Origin: Desulfopila sp. IMCC35008
Lineage (GTDB): Bacteria; Desulfobacterota; Desulfobulbia; Desulfobulbales; Desulfocapsaceae
Assembly: GCF_010646885.2 (NCBI RefSeq)
Contig: NZ_CP050700.1
Coordinates: 1,090,001-1,154,000, forward strand
Length of the DNA: 64,000 nt
Direction of reading: 5' to 3'
Of the stretch, positions 55,387 to 64,000 are shown piece by piece. The position numbers were made by a program, and so were the translations under genes. Under the pieces are notes generated by a model, which saw nothing but the letters and a program-made list of their open reading frames with translations, did not search any database and was not told the DNA's origin. Each line of letters opens with the position of its first letter. Position 1 is the stretch's first letter.

Positions 55387-56599
55387 GGCGCATGGCCTCT
55401 ACCGGGTTGTAGCGCAGGATTTTGAAAATAGGATAAATGGTGCATCCGACACCTAACAGGAACATGATCGTCATGTCACGGAGGATTGCAATTGGCGAGA
55501 AATCAGTGGGCAATGAACTCTGAACCAGACCATATTGTTTGAACTGATCTTCATACCCGGAGAAGTAGAGAGGATGTACTTCAAAATAATAGGCAAGCAG
55601 GCCGCCAATCACTCCTCCAAGCAGGACACCAGCCAGGGTCAGCAGGGTTGATTCCAACACCAAAAGGGCAAAAACCTGATTTGAGGTAGTTCCGATCGCC
55701 CGCAGTACACCGATCTCCCTGATCCTGGTGAAAACACCGAGCAGGGTGTAGATCATAATGACAAAAAAGATGACGATAAAAATGATGGCCAGGGTAATGT
55801 AACCAAAGATGGAATCGAGCTCCATCGCCTGAACCAGGCCAGACATGGTTTCTTGCCAGCTTTCGGCTGTAAACTCGTCTGGTAGAAGGGTTGTAAGTCT
55901 CTGGGCCAGTTGTTCTGCACCTTCTGTGAATTTTGGTTGAACTATAATATGGCTTGCCATATTGTACGATGCCATTGCGGAATCAAAGTAACTTTTGGGG
56001 ACAAAAGCGGACGAACCGTCGAATTCATAGAGCCCGGTCATGAAAATGCCGACAACCGTCAGGTTGTCGGCGGCAAAGGAATAATCGGCACCTGTACCGA
56101 TATAAGAGATGCTGTCTCCCACGCCAACTCTAAGCTTTTTAGCGAGTTCGAATCCGATATATAATTGGCCTGTTGTAACGTTGCTCAGGTACTTCCCTTC
56201 TGTTAATGAACTTTTCAGGCGGGAGATGTGAGCCTCTTTTTCAGGTTCTATGCCGGCGAGTAGGGCCCCTGTGGCTTTTTCATCTGATGAAAAGAGTACA
56301 AAAGTCTCGAACCGTTCAGCAAAGACCTCTATTTCATTTTGTGATAGGAGAATTTCCCGTACCGGTTTGATGTCGACCATGATGTGTTCAAGAGACGGGG
56401 TGTCCCTGAAACCTTTTCCGGTAATTTGCAGATAACCAGGGTAGAGTTCTACTGCATTCCTGATCATGGTGGAATGACTGCCACCCATGAAAGCGGACGC
56501 GAATACCAGGAGAGCGGTCGAGATAGCTGTAAGCAACAGAGTAATGATAGACCGTTTCTTAAAAGTAAGAATGTTTTTTAGGGCCAGTTGCGGCAGCAT
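55379..56599 (-). CDS. FtsX/LolC-type ABC permease (first)
   Basis: This 406-residue protein has the same plan as its neighbour: N-terminal helix (about 17-35), periplasmic domain (about 45-260) and three C-terminal helices with VFTRIREIGVLRAIGTTSNQVFALLVLEST. The two permeases are diverged paralogues. It begins 4 bp after the LolA-like gene. Confidence 0.92.
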   Translation of the reverse strand: MLPQLALKNILTFKKRSIITLLLTAISTALLVFASAFMGGSHSTMIRNAVELYPGYLQITGKGFRDTPSLEHIMVDIKPVREILLSQNEIEVFAERFETFVLFSSDEKATGALLAGIEPEKEAHISRLKSSLTEGKYLSNVTTGQLYIGFELAKKLRVGVGDSISYIGTGADYSFAADNLTVVGIFMTGLYEFDGSSAFVPKSYFDSAMASYNMASHIIVQPKFTEGAEQLAQRLTTLLPDEFTAESWQETMSGLVQAMELDSIFGYITLAIIFIVIFFVIMIYTLLGVFTRIREIGVLRAIGTTSNQVFALLVLESTLLTLAGVLLGGVIGGLLAYYFEVHPLYFSGYEDQFKQYGLVQSSLPTDFSPIAILRDMTIMFLLGVGCTIYPIFKILRYNPVEAMRHV

Positions 56600-56603
56600 G
56601 TCG

Positions 56604-57362
56604 TTACCGGGAATATCGTTTTAAAGCCTGTTTTGTAAAATAATTGGGGTTGAGATCAGAATTGAAAAGTGCGTAGTCAATTTTTACGCTGGTTCGATGG
56701 TCTTTCTTATCCGGATCGAGAGGTGTCATGAGCCATGCGGTTGGGTAGTAACGGTCATTAAACTTTTTCACATCCGTGTACTCCAGGGTTCGGACACGGA
56801 TACCGTCTTCATCAAAGTACTGAACAGTGGTCGGCAGAGAATATTGTTTAGAGACCTGCATGACGATCCGTCCCCAGACTACCGGGGCGTGTTCGAGGGG
56901 GGCGAGATTCAGGGTGTACTCTTTGCCATTCTCTTCGATCAGGGTCGTTCTATAATCTTTACTCAGTGAACTTTCCTTGACCAGATCGTCATTGGTAAAA
57001 TCAGAACCCATCCAGCTCTGCAGCATCATGGAGGCGGGAATTTTGATTATTTTTTCTATTCGTGGGATGTACTGCCACATGTTGTTGTCAATTTTCAGGA
57101 AGGTGATACCCTTATCCTTTCCCGGGTAGATTATTTTAATAAAGCTTTTTTCAACACCGATGGAATAGCTCTCCATTTTCATGGTGCGTTCCCCGCGGCC
57201 GGTTGTCACCACCATGGCAAAGTGTAAAATAGCACTTTCGCCATTGAGGTTGCCTTCCACTTTCTTGATGATCTCGTCTGCACTCGTGGCTAAGCTTGAT
57301 GTGGGGAGGAACAACAGGAGTGCGAAAAGTGTACTGAATAGGTGGAATGCCGATCGGTACAT
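56604..57362 (-). CDS. LolA-like outer-membrane lipoprotein-sorting protein
   Basis: This 252-residue protein has a signal peptide (MYRSAFHLFSTLFALLLFLPTS...). The body matches the LolA-like PF17131 family: MKMESYSIG, NNMWQYIPRIEKIIKIPASMM, SWMGSDFTNDDLVKESSL and a beta-rich C-terminal half. It should be a periplasmic lipid or lipoprotein chaperone. It is first in the five-gene minus-strand operon and has a good promoter. Confidence 0.9.
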   Translation of the reverse strand: MYRSAFHLFSTLFALLLFLPTSSLATSADEIIKKVEGNLNGESAILHFAMVVTTGRGERTMKMESYSIGVEKSFIKIIYPGKDKGITFLKIDNNMWQYIPRIEKIIKIPASMMLQSWMGSDFTNDDLVKESSLSKDYRTTLIEENGKEYTLNLAPLEHAPVVWGRIVMQVSKQYSLPTTVQYFDEDGIRVRTLEYTDVKKFNDRYYPTAWLMTPLDPDKKDHRTSVKIDYALFNSDLNPNYFTKQALKRYSR

Positions 57363-57761
57363 GGATATTCTCCAGGTGCAAAAAAGAATTAGCTTGATGT
57401 GTACTGCATGCTCTACTATGCAGAATATACAATAGGAAGTTGGCGCTGTCGAGTCCTTGTAAGGTCATTGGAGAGGAGTTGGTCAATATCGCTACGCTAA
57501 ACTACACTTCTGTCCGGTCTTCAGCCTTTTGGTTTCATTTTACCCCAGTAAAGGTACGCCTCGACCCCTGTATTGACCAGATGTCTGTGGTACTTACGAG
57601 AATCTCGTTTCACAACCCTGAATAGAAGAGTGAGTTTTGGGATATGGTGAATTAGCTTCTTGGCTGTTTTGTTAAAACCTGTAATACTTGCAGAATGAAG
57701 AGTGATCAGGAATTTGATGAAGAGGAATGATATGACCGCCCGGTGCAGGGGAAATTTATAG
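57363..57761. other. divergent intergenic region
   Basis: This separates the Lol-like operon (minus) from the unknown gene at 57762 (plus). It contains the promoter at 57424-57452; nothing else could be named. A basic antisense open frame across 57521-57859 was judged unlikely to be a gene. Confidence 0.5.
57424..57452 (-). promoter_or_regulatory. Promoter of the Lol-like operon
   Basis: On the minus strand, TCGACA (57452-57447), a 17-bp spacer and TATATT (57429-57424); 5/6 matches in both boxes. Confidence 0.6.
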
Positions 57762-58391
57762 ATGAATACACTGAAAAAGTGGATCAAAAAAAGGCAGGAA
57801 CTGGTCATTGTCGCCGGGTTTGTTCTGCTGATCGGTTTATTGATATACCTGAGCCTCAATATGAAGCAGAATTATTTCAGGGGAGGGGACAAGGGTGATA
57901 AGGAGAAGATGCGTGAGCGGGTTAATTTAACAACCCAATCTGCTGAGTCAGGTGATGTTGATAGTGAAGGGAATCAAAAAAGTGGTTTGCCGATAACCAC
58001 TTATTTTTTAAAACCTTCTCCAGCTGAAGTGATGAGTATGGTTAAGGAGATCGTGGGATCGGAGCTGCCTGTTCCTGAAGAAAAATACAATAACCTGCGG
58101 ATCGTCTGGCCCGCTTACTTCTTCAAAATTTTGGAGCAGGATTCGGTAAAGGCAACTGTTCTTTTCGATACCTCAAAAGATGGGTTCGGTGTTAATATTT
58201 CTACTGAAATTAATATACTGGATAACCCGGATATCCTCGCCGCACTTCCATACCAAAAGGTTTGGCTTGCAGGGGAGATAAGTGCGATTGATCCGGATGG
58301 AACAGGTACCATCTATATGACTACCGAGCATGTCCGTTTCAGGGAAGAGCTTGAAGAGGTAAAACGGGCCGAGTCGAAAAGTACTAAGTAG
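57762..58391 (+). CDS. Membrane-anchored protein of unknown function
   Basis: This 209-residue protein has a basic N-terminus (KKWIKKRQE), one transmembrane segment (about 15-31), a polar linker (about 35-75) and a C-terminal domain with PSPAEVMSMVKEIVGSELPVPEEKYNNLRIVWPAYFF and WLAGEISAIDPDGTGTIYM. I do not recognise a family. Its stop codon abuts the hairpin element at 58391. Confidence 0.7.
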   Translation: MNTLKKWIKKRQELVIVAGFVLLIGLLIYLSLNMKQNYFRGGDKGDKEKMRERVNLTTQSAESGDVDSEGNQKSGLPITTYFLKPSPAEVMSMVKEIVGSELPVPEEKYNNLRIVWPAYFFKILEQDSVKATVLFDTSKDGFGVNISTEINILDNPDILAALPYQKVWLAGEISAIDPDGTGTIYMTTEHVRFREELEEVKRAESKSTK

Positions 58392-58533
58392 TTCCCATCC
58401 TAAAACGACCCTTCTGCCCAATCTCAGCGTTCCGGCTACATTATTTATCCTCCGAATATCGTACATATGCGTGCGGTACATAATTAAGCCACGCCTCGAT
58501 ATTGAACAGAATGCTGAGTTTTAGAATGGGAAC
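58391..58533. repeat. 143-bp hairpin element with long inverted ends
   Basis: GTTCCCATCCTAAAAC (58391-58406) and GTTTTAGAATGGGAAC (58518-58533) are inverted with one mismatch, and pairing continues imperfectly inward for about 45 bp on each side. The centre has GTAC...GTAC. A second degenerate copy lies at 46965-47106. It separates two convergent genes and could also end transcription. Confidence 0.75.
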
Positions 58534-58558
58534 CTATTTACAAAACTCAGTGATGAGC

Positions 58559-60259
58559 TCAGGAGGGCAAAGGTAAGGTGATAATGAAGCTGGCTCCGCC
58601 CGCTTCTGAACGGCCGATATTAATACTTCCTGAGTGATCCTCAATGGTCTGTTTCACGATTGCCAATCCAAGCCCTGTACCGTCGGCACGCGAGGTGAAA
58701 AAAGGTTCGAAGATGTTGTCCTGAATCTCCTTATCGATACCGGGGCCGTTATCACTGACCGTTATTTCTGTGAGATCCCCTTCTTTTTCATCCCGTATTT
58801 CGCGGGCTTCGATTATGATGACCTCCTCCCCCGGAAGACAGAACGCCAAGGCGTTTTGGATAAGGTGATTGAAGACAGTGAACATCTGCTTGGGATCAGC
58901 CCAGATGTCCGTTACATTGTTTACTATGATTTTAACCTGTGTCGAAACCGGCCAACTGGGGTCGGCTTTTGCCACCTGTATGACCTCCTCCAGGCAGCCC
59001 GTTATGGAGAACCATTCCCTGTTGATATTCTCTGGTCGTGAAAATTTCAGAAAATCGGAGATGGTGCCGATCATCCGGTTTGACTCCCTGAGAATGATGT
59101 GTGCGAGCTCGTAATGAACGAGGTTCTCTGTATTTTCCTGGGCAAACTCTTTCGCCAATATCTGGGCGGAACCGGATATCGCGGTCAGGGGATTACGGAA
59201 GTCATGGGCAATGGATGCACTCATCATACCGATAGCGGCAAGTTTCTCCGCTTGGCGCATCTGCCTCTCCATCTGCTCTATCTCACTGATATCGCGTAAA
59301 GTGATGATCTTGTGCCGGTCCAGTGAGTCGTAACCGGTTTCTTCCGGTTGCTTGAGGTCTACGTGGGAATAACCAAGCCGGATTTTTTTACCGTCGAGGC
59401 GGACAAAATTGGCCGCCTGTCGCATTCGTGGAGCGTTCAGGTTGAAGCTGGGGAAGACCCTGTCCACTTTTCGGCCCAGTAGCTTTTCCATGGCATAGCC
59501 GGTTATCCGCTCAGAGGCACCGTTTGCAGAGGTGATCAAGCCACGATGATCGATAGTGATAATACCGGTGCCGATATTATCAAAAATCTGTTTATAGAGT
59601 ATTGCCAGCCTGTCGTAACTCTTGATTGAATCAGTGAGAGCTGATTCGGTGGACTTGACTCGCATCGAGAAAAGTCCGCTCAAGATCGCGGCCAGGAAAA
59701 AGGTGAGACCGTGAACGGCAAAACGGTTCAGGGCGACCATCTGGTCCTGGTTGCCGGTATAACCCATAGCCATGATGTGGTCAGGGTAGTAATCGCCCAT
59801 CAGCTCCAACGCAAGGATAATACCGAATTGCAGAGTCGAGGCCGCCGCCGACACTAACCCCCCTTTTCGAGGCAGCAACAGTCCCCCGGCAATGATGGGA
59901 AAGAAGTAGACAGAGGTAAAACCGGAACGGGAGATACCTGTAGAATAGACCAGCACAGTGGCAAAAATCGTATCAAGAAGTATCTGGACAAATCCGGCTT
60001 TACGGATATTGGCTTCACTTACCAGAAGATAAAAACCGGAACCAATGGAGGTGAGATACACAGCCATCAGCAGGCCGATCATGATATCAGGAGGGATCAG
60101 GATCAGGTCAAAGCTCGATTTGCGGAAAAAATAATTCAGGCCGAGCAGCAGGGTATAAAGCAGTACGCGCAGGAGCAACATCCACAATATCTGGTACTTG
60201 AGGATTTCGTCCATGGCCGAACTGCGGGGTGATGATGTGAACAGGTCCTTGAATGCCAT
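58559..60259 (-). CDS. PilS-like membrane sensor histidine kinase
   Basis: This 566-residue kinase has about six N-terminal transmembrane helices (about 25-210), a PAS domain (about 235-340), HisKA with SIAHDFRNPLTAISGSAQ and HATPase_c with DNGPGIDKEIQDNIFEPFF and GTGLGLAIVKQTIEDH. The architecture matches PilS (pili) or related NtrB-type kinases. It lies 13 bp after the NtrC-family regulator gene, its likely partner. Confidence 0.92.
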   Translation of the reverse strand: MAFKDLFTSSPRSSAMDEILKYQILWMLLLRVLLYTLLLGLNYFFRKSSFDLILIPPDIMIGLLMAVYLTSIGSGFYLLVSEANIRKAGFVQILLDTIFATVLVYSTGISRSGFTSVYFFPIIAGGLLLPRKGGLVSAAASTLQFGIILALELMGDYYPDHIMAMGYTGNQDQMVALNRFAVHGLTFFLAAILSGLFSMRVKSTESALTDSIKSYDRLAILYKQIFDNIGTGIITIDHRGLITSANGASERITGYAMEKLLGRKVDRVFPSFNLNAPRMRQAANFVRLDGKKIRLGYSHVDLKQPEETGYDSLDRHKIITLRDISEIEQMERQMRQAEKLAAIGMMSASIAHDFRNPLTAISGSAQILAKEFAQENTENLVHYELAHIILRESNRMIGTISDFLKFSRPENINREWFSITGCLEEVIQVAKADPSWPVSTQVKIIVNNVTDIWADPKQMFTVFNHLIQNALAFCLPGEEVIIIEAREIRDEKEGDLTEITVSDNGPGIDKEIQDNIFEPFFTSRADGTGLGLAIVKQTIEDHSGSINIGRSEAGGASFIITLPLPS

Positions 60260-60272
60260 AACTCAGCCGGGA

Positions 60273-61652
60273 TTAATCTATGCCGTATTTTTTAACTTTA
60301 TATCGCAGTGACCTGAAACTAATCTTGAGGAGGTCGGCAGCCCTCATCTTGGAGTTGTTGGTCTTTTCCAGGGCATGGCGGATCAGCCTTTTTTCCAACC
60401 CCACAATGATGTTTTCAAGACCTATGTCATACAATTCCTCTTCACTTGTAACTGCTTTGAAGGTGTCATGGGCATCTTCCACTTCAGGTTGAGATGATTG
60501 GGAATTACTTCGCGGCAGGGTCAGGTTTTCAGGCAGGATGATATTTGAGCTTTCGAGGGCAACACCGCGCTCGATTATGTTTTCGAGTTCCCTTACATTG
60601 CCTGGAAAGTTGTAATTCATGAGGACTTCCATGGCATAGGAAGATATTTCTCTTACTTCCTTGCCAAGCAGGGAGGAATATTTTTCCAGAAAATGGTTGA
60701 CCAGGAGCGGGACATCGCCTTTACGCTCCCTGAGCGGCGGTACCCTGATGGGGACAACGGCCAGGCGGTAAAAAAGATCTTCCCTGAATCGACCGGCGGC
60801 AATTTCATCCTCTAGTATCCTGTTGGTTGCGGCAATAATGCGGACATTTATCTGTTGAATACGGTTTCCACCAACCGGCTTGATCTCTCTTTCCTGAAGT
60901 ACACGGAGCAGCTTGGTCTGGATAATTGGTGTCAGTTCGCCAATCTCATCTAGAAAAGCGGTTCCGTGGTCCGCCTCTGCAAAGAGGCCTTTTTTGTCAC
61001 TTATGGCTCCGGTGAATGATCCTTTGACGTGGCCGAACAATTCACTTTCCATCAACTCTTCAGGGATGGCGCTACAGGTGATGGGAATAAATGCATTCCC
61101 TGCAACCTTGGAATTCGCGTGGATGGCCTGGGCCACAAGCTCTTTGCCGGTACCCGATTCCCCATAGATAAGTACGTTGGCCGGCGTTGGTGCGACCCGC
61201 TTCACCATGTCAAATATCTTGAGCATCTCGCGGCTCGAACCGATAATTCCAGGGAATGAATCGGAGATCTTTTCTGTCCTGTTCTCCCCATCTTTCTTTT
61301 TAGTGGCAGACTCAATAACCGATTTGATTTCATCAACGTTGAAGGGTTTACTGATGTAATCAAAAGCGCCGTTTTTCATGGCGAGGACCGCATCGTTTGG
61401 TGAAGCGAAGGCGGTGATCATGATGACCGGCATATCTGGACTTTCTTCCTTGACTGCGGCCAGCAGGTCCAGACCGCTCATGCCCGGCATCCTGTTATCG
61501 GTGATGATCAGGTCGCAAGAGTTATCCTGCAGATGCTCCAGGGCACTCGCCCCGTTCGGTGCGGTGGTTACATCGTATCCTTCTTTGGTGAGGAGTATTT
61601 TAAGAAAGTCACGCATACTGCGTTCATCATCTACAATCAGTATGGAAATCAT
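60273..61652 (-). CDS. Sigma54-dependent response regulator, PilR/NtrC type
   Basis: This 459-residue regulator has a receiver domain (Asp52 in LIITDNRMPGMSG), a sigma54 AAA+ domain with Walker A GESGTGKE (about 166-173), ESELFGHVKGSFTGA (GAFTGA loop with Ser in place of the first Ala) and GNVRELENIIERG, and a Fis-type helix-turn-helix (MRAADLLKISFRSLRYKVKKYGI). It should activate sigma54 promoters when phosphorylated; targets such as pilin genes are not in the window. Confidence 0.95.
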   Translation of the reverse strand: MISILIVDDERSMRDFLKILLTKEGYDVTTAPNGASALEHLQDNSCDLIITDNRMPGMSGLDLLAAVKEESPDMPVIMITAFASPNDAVLAMKNGAFDYISKPFNVDEIKSVIESATKKKDGENRTEKISDSFPGIIGSSREMLKIFDMVKRVAPTPANVLIYGESGTGKELVAQAIHANSKVAGNAFIPITCSAIPEELMESELFGHVKGSFTGAISDKKGLFAEADHGTAFLDEIGELTPIIQTKLLRVLQEREIKPVGGNRIQQINVRIIAATNRILEDEIAAGRFREDLFYRLAVVPIRVPPLRERKGDVPLLVNHFLEKYSSLLGKEVREISSYAMEVLMNYNFPGNVRELENIIERGVALESSNIILPENLTLPRSNSQSSQPEVEDAHDTFKAVTSEEELYDIGLENIIVGLEKRLIRHALEKTNNSKMRAADLLKISFRSLRYKVKKYGID

Positions 61653-61771
61653 GGTGGAAACGATGGCTCCTCGTCAATGGCTCTCTATGGGAAGCGGAAG
61701 TTGCGCCCGATCCTCTCAAAATAAACAGATTACCTGCAAGTTTAGTCGAAACAGTGAGATAGCACAAGAGG

Positions 61772-62074
61772 TTACTGTTGTGCTTCAGGCCCCTCAAGGT
61801 GGTGGGATTCCGAAGATATGAGCATTTCCTTTTCCCGTCGTGCCATTTTCTTAATCCGGTACTCCCGTTTCCCGGCTTCACTGCGGTTTGCGGCGTTTTC
61901 ATAGTACACCATTTCAACCGGCTGGCGGCTTCTGGTGTATCTGGTTTCGGAACCGGGACTGTTATGTTCTGCTAACCGGCGACCGAGGTGGGTGGTGATA
62001 CCGGTATACAGTGTGTCGTCACAGCAACGAAGTATATAGACGTACCAGTTTTTTGTCTCTTTCGCAGGTTTCAT
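61772..62074 (-). CDS. GIY-YIG nuclease-family protein
   Basis: This 100-residue single-domain protein has NWYVYILRCCDDTLYTGIT (GIY-YIG as VYI...YTG) and LGRRLAEHNSPGSETRYTRSRQPVEMVYYENAANRSEAGKREYRIKKM. It is of the UPF0213/YhbQ type, whose cellular role is unknown. The ATG at 62074 avoids a 30-residue N-terminal extension; the upstream ATG (62164) is an alternative. Confidence 0.88.
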   Translation of the reverse strand: MKPAKETKNWYVYILRCCDDTLYTGITTHLGRRLAEHNSPGSETRYTRSRQPVEMVYYENAANRSEAGKREYRIKKMARREKEMLISSESHHLEGPEAQQ

Positions 62075-62218
62075 CGGCTGTACGTTTTCTCGCTCTTTGC
62101 GTTGCAAATTTACCCTGTAGATGGTAAACGTTCTGGGTCTCCGGCCTCTGGAAAAAGGTCCCATTCGTTTTATAATCGTCGGGGATTAATGATGTACGGA
62201 ATAACTTAAATAGATACC

Positions 62219-62982
62219 ATGACAGACCAGAATTCAACAGAACAGTTTGAAAGCCAGGCACTAACAGAGCATCTGCGGGAACTCCGTACATGCTTGATTG
62301 TCTCCTTTGTTGCCGTTTTTCTCGGCTTTTGCGCTTCTTATGCCTTTATCCGCCCCATAGGCCACCGATTTTTTCAACCCTTGACCGAGGTTTTACCCGA
62401 AGGAAGCTCCCTCATCTTCACCTCGTACCAGGAAGGGTTTTTTTTTATCTAAAACTCGCTTTAGTTTGCGGAATCCTGCTGGCCAGCCCGGTCATTTTCA
62501 GCCAGATTTGGAAATTTATTGCCCCCGGATTATACCGGCATGAAAAACGGTTACTGTTGCCTTTCAGCCTATTATCGACTTGTTGTTTTCTGGGTGGTGC
62601 GGCATTCGGCTATTATGTAGTTTTTCCTCCTGCTTTTCGTTTCCTGGTTGGGTATTCCAATGAGTTCCTTACCTCTCTGCCATCGGTAAGTGAATATTTT
62701 TCATTGGCTTTACGGCTCCTGCTTGCTTTTGGTGCAATTTTTGAAATGCCGATCCTTATGGTATTCTTGGCAAAATTCGGAATCATCGATGTGTCGTTTC
62801 TTAATCGTAACCGAAAATACGCCATCCTGATTAATTTTATTATTGCAGCGATTCTTACACCTACACCTGATGTGGTCAACCAGATGATGATGGGAATACC
62901 GCTACTGGTGTTATATGAAATCAGTGTTCTTTGCGTTTGGCTTTTTGGGCGTAAAAAATTCATGGTGCCGGAAAGTGATTGA
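62219..62982 (+). pseudogene. tatC: tatC with a frameshift at a nine-T run
   Basis: TatC is the core of the twin-arginine translocase. Frame one encodes the start (ALTEHLRELRTCLIVSFVAVFLG ... FTSYQEGFFFI then stop at 62450-62452). Frame two continues it exactly (YLKLALVCGILLASPVIFSQIWKFIAPGLYRHEKR ... NRKYAILINFIIAAILTPTPDVVNQMMM). The join falls at nine T (62438-62446). One more T would restore EGFFFYLKLALV, as expected from the family, giving about 254 residues with six helices. It could be a sequencing error, a broken gene, or expressed by slippage. Confidence 0.85.
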
Positions 62983-63121
62983 TCTTCGAGCTCAAATGGT
63001 GGAATCAAACTGGATTTCCTGACAAACGTGCAGTATAAATGAAGGGTGCTTTACATTAAAACTTAAATGGCAGCCTATTGTGTTCACTTGATACCGCTAC
63101 CTACAAACAGGAGGGACGATT

Positions 63122-64000
63122 ATGAGTTTTCCTGCAGATTATGAAAAGATTCTGGAGACAGGCCGACCACCGAATATACAAAGGCTCTTTCCCAATTCAA
63201 AAGCACTTCTAGTGAGCGGCAAAGTGATCGACCGGGCACTCCTGGAGAAGTCACAAGCGATGACCATTGCTGCAAACGGCCGTTCCAATATTGTTATCCG
63301 CGGTGCCCTGAAAGCAGCCCAGCGTGCTGATGCAGCTATAATTGTTGAGATTGCCCGTTCAGAGGGTACCTACTGCGCGGTAAATTTTTTTAATATCGCC
63401 CGCCAGGTTGATGCGATCTGTAACGAGCTTGGTATAACCGTTCCGGTGGCGATTCATGCAGATCATTACGGCCTCAAGAGTGAAGATGACCTGCCGTATG
63501 CCAAAATGGAGATCCCTTCCATGTTCGATGCAGGCGTAACTTCTATCGCTATCGATGCCTCGCATATGACCGATGACAAAAACCTGTTGGCCAACATCGA
63601 ACTCAATAGTTTGATTCCCGGTTGGGCCGGTCTTGAAACAGAGGTCGGGGAGATAAAAGGAGATCAGGGTCTTTCGACCGTGGATGATGCCTCGTTTCTG
63701 ATCAAAGGGCTCAATGCCCATGGCATTTCAGCTGACTGGATCGCCTTGAATAATGGCTCCGCGCATGGTATCGAGGCGAGTGGGCAGGGAATCCAGGTGG
63801 AACTTACGGCAACCATCCATGAGGCTCTTTCTTCATACAGGGTGTCAGGAGCACAACATGGTACTTCCGGCAACAACTCTGATAAACTGCGGGCCATAGC
63901 AGGTAGGACCAAGACTACCAAGGCGAATGTGGCCACCGCTTTACAGATGGTTGCCTGGGGAGTCGAGGTCAACGATTACGGTAATGCCATCTTTGATAAT
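63122..64000 (+). CDS. Class II fructose-bisphosphate aldolase family (3' end outside window)
   Basis: The gene starts at ATG 63122 after AGGAGGG and is open to the window edge (293 codons seen). The class II metal-dependent aldolase signature VAIHADHYG (zinc ligand His, catalytic Asp) is present, with WAGLETEVGEIKGD and ALNNGSAHG and AQHGTSGNNSDKL. It would cleave fructose 1,6-bisphosphate or a related ketose bisphosphate. The missing C-terminus prevents a finer call. Confidence 0.93.
   Translation, partial: MSFPADYEKILETGRPPNIQRLFPNSKALLVSGKVIDRALLEKSQAMTIAANGRSNIVIRGALKAAQRADAAIIVEIARSEGTYCAVNFFNIARQVDAICNELGITVPVAIHADHYGLKSEDDLPYAKMEIPSMFDAGVTSIAIDASHMTDDKNLLANIELNSLIPGWAGLETEVGEIKGDQGLSTVDDASFLIKGLNAHGISADWIALNNGSAHGIEASGQGIQVELTATIHEALSSYRVSGAQHGTSGNNSDKLRAIAGRTKTTKANVATALQMVAWGVEVNDYGNAIFDN

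Noticed and set aside
57521..57859. Minus-strand open frame of 112 residues
   Set aside because: It overlaps the start of the plus-strand gene at 57762 and has no recognised domain or ribosome binding site.
62290..62982. Independent gene starting at 62290
   Set aside because: Its first 50 residues are the out-of-frame shadow of tatC; only the part after the nine-T run is genuine TatC.
1..64000. CRISPR array, prophage or IS element
   Set aside because: No regularly spaced direct repeats, integrase, or complete transposase gene was seen.

Overview
The window reads as chromosomal housekeeping DNA from a Gram-negative, anaerobic, Desulfobulbales-like member of the Desulfobacterota. This rests on gene content, not on a database search. 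The clues are a 61-residue dicluster ferredoxin closely resembling Desulfovibrio africanus ferredoxin III (Asp in place of one cluster cysteine), an anaerobe-style ferrous iron locus with FeoB, three FeoA proteins and a Cys-rich FeoB partner, outer-membrane/Lol-type export genes, tandem PPK2 kinases, and the order ispE - tRNA-Gln - prs - rplY - pth. No phage, insertion sequence, CRISPR array or rRNA operon is visible.

Layout. 1-1167: end of a PAS histidine kinase. 1554-5695: uvrB, a DUF374 acyltransferase and a cobyrinate a,c-diamide synthase, tightly packed. 5722-6886: a small Cys protein and the ferredoxin. 7028-13185: a membrane protein, alr, argS, a one-helix membrane protein and secA. 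13281-17607 (minus): two PPK2-type polyphosphate kinases, a phosphoesterase and cardiolipin synthase. 17864-29146 (plus): a long co-directional run of argJ, CYTH/CHAD, ParA, SixA, MFS, a Cys-rich small protein, a Gate-domain membrane protein, a 21-repeat MORN protein, DUF4177, a GCS2-type ligase and gamma-glutamyltransferase. The stretch from CHAD to the small Cys protein is linked by 1-4 bp start/stop overlaps. 29422-30694: ECF sigma factor and zinc anti-sigma. 31052-34966 (minus): the feo region. 35026-38244 (minus): glnS and gltX.

38761-46675 (plus) carries serA, DUF1844, ispE, tRNA-Gln, prs, rplY, pth, carD, rluD and coaE. 47363-52396 (plus) carries rho, rpmE, prfA, prmC and murA. 52455-57362 (minus) is a five-gene Lol-like export operon (LolA-like carrier, two FtsX/LolC-type permeases, a LolD-like ATPase and an outer-membrane beta-barrel). 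57762-61652 holds an anchored unknown protein and a PilS/PilR-like two-component pair. 61772-64000 holds a GIY-YIG protein, a frameshifted tatC and the start of a class II aldolase.

The most notable observations are: the ispE reading frame runs through the 5' half of tRNA-Gln and stops inside the anticodon loop; a roughly 142-bp hairpin element is present twice (rho leader and 58391-58533); a second dispersed element family has ATCAGCCCGAATT-type ends; a CHAD-ParA-SixA operon lies close to two PPK2 genes, suggesting a polyphosphate-granule system (inference); and tatC is broken at a run of nine T.
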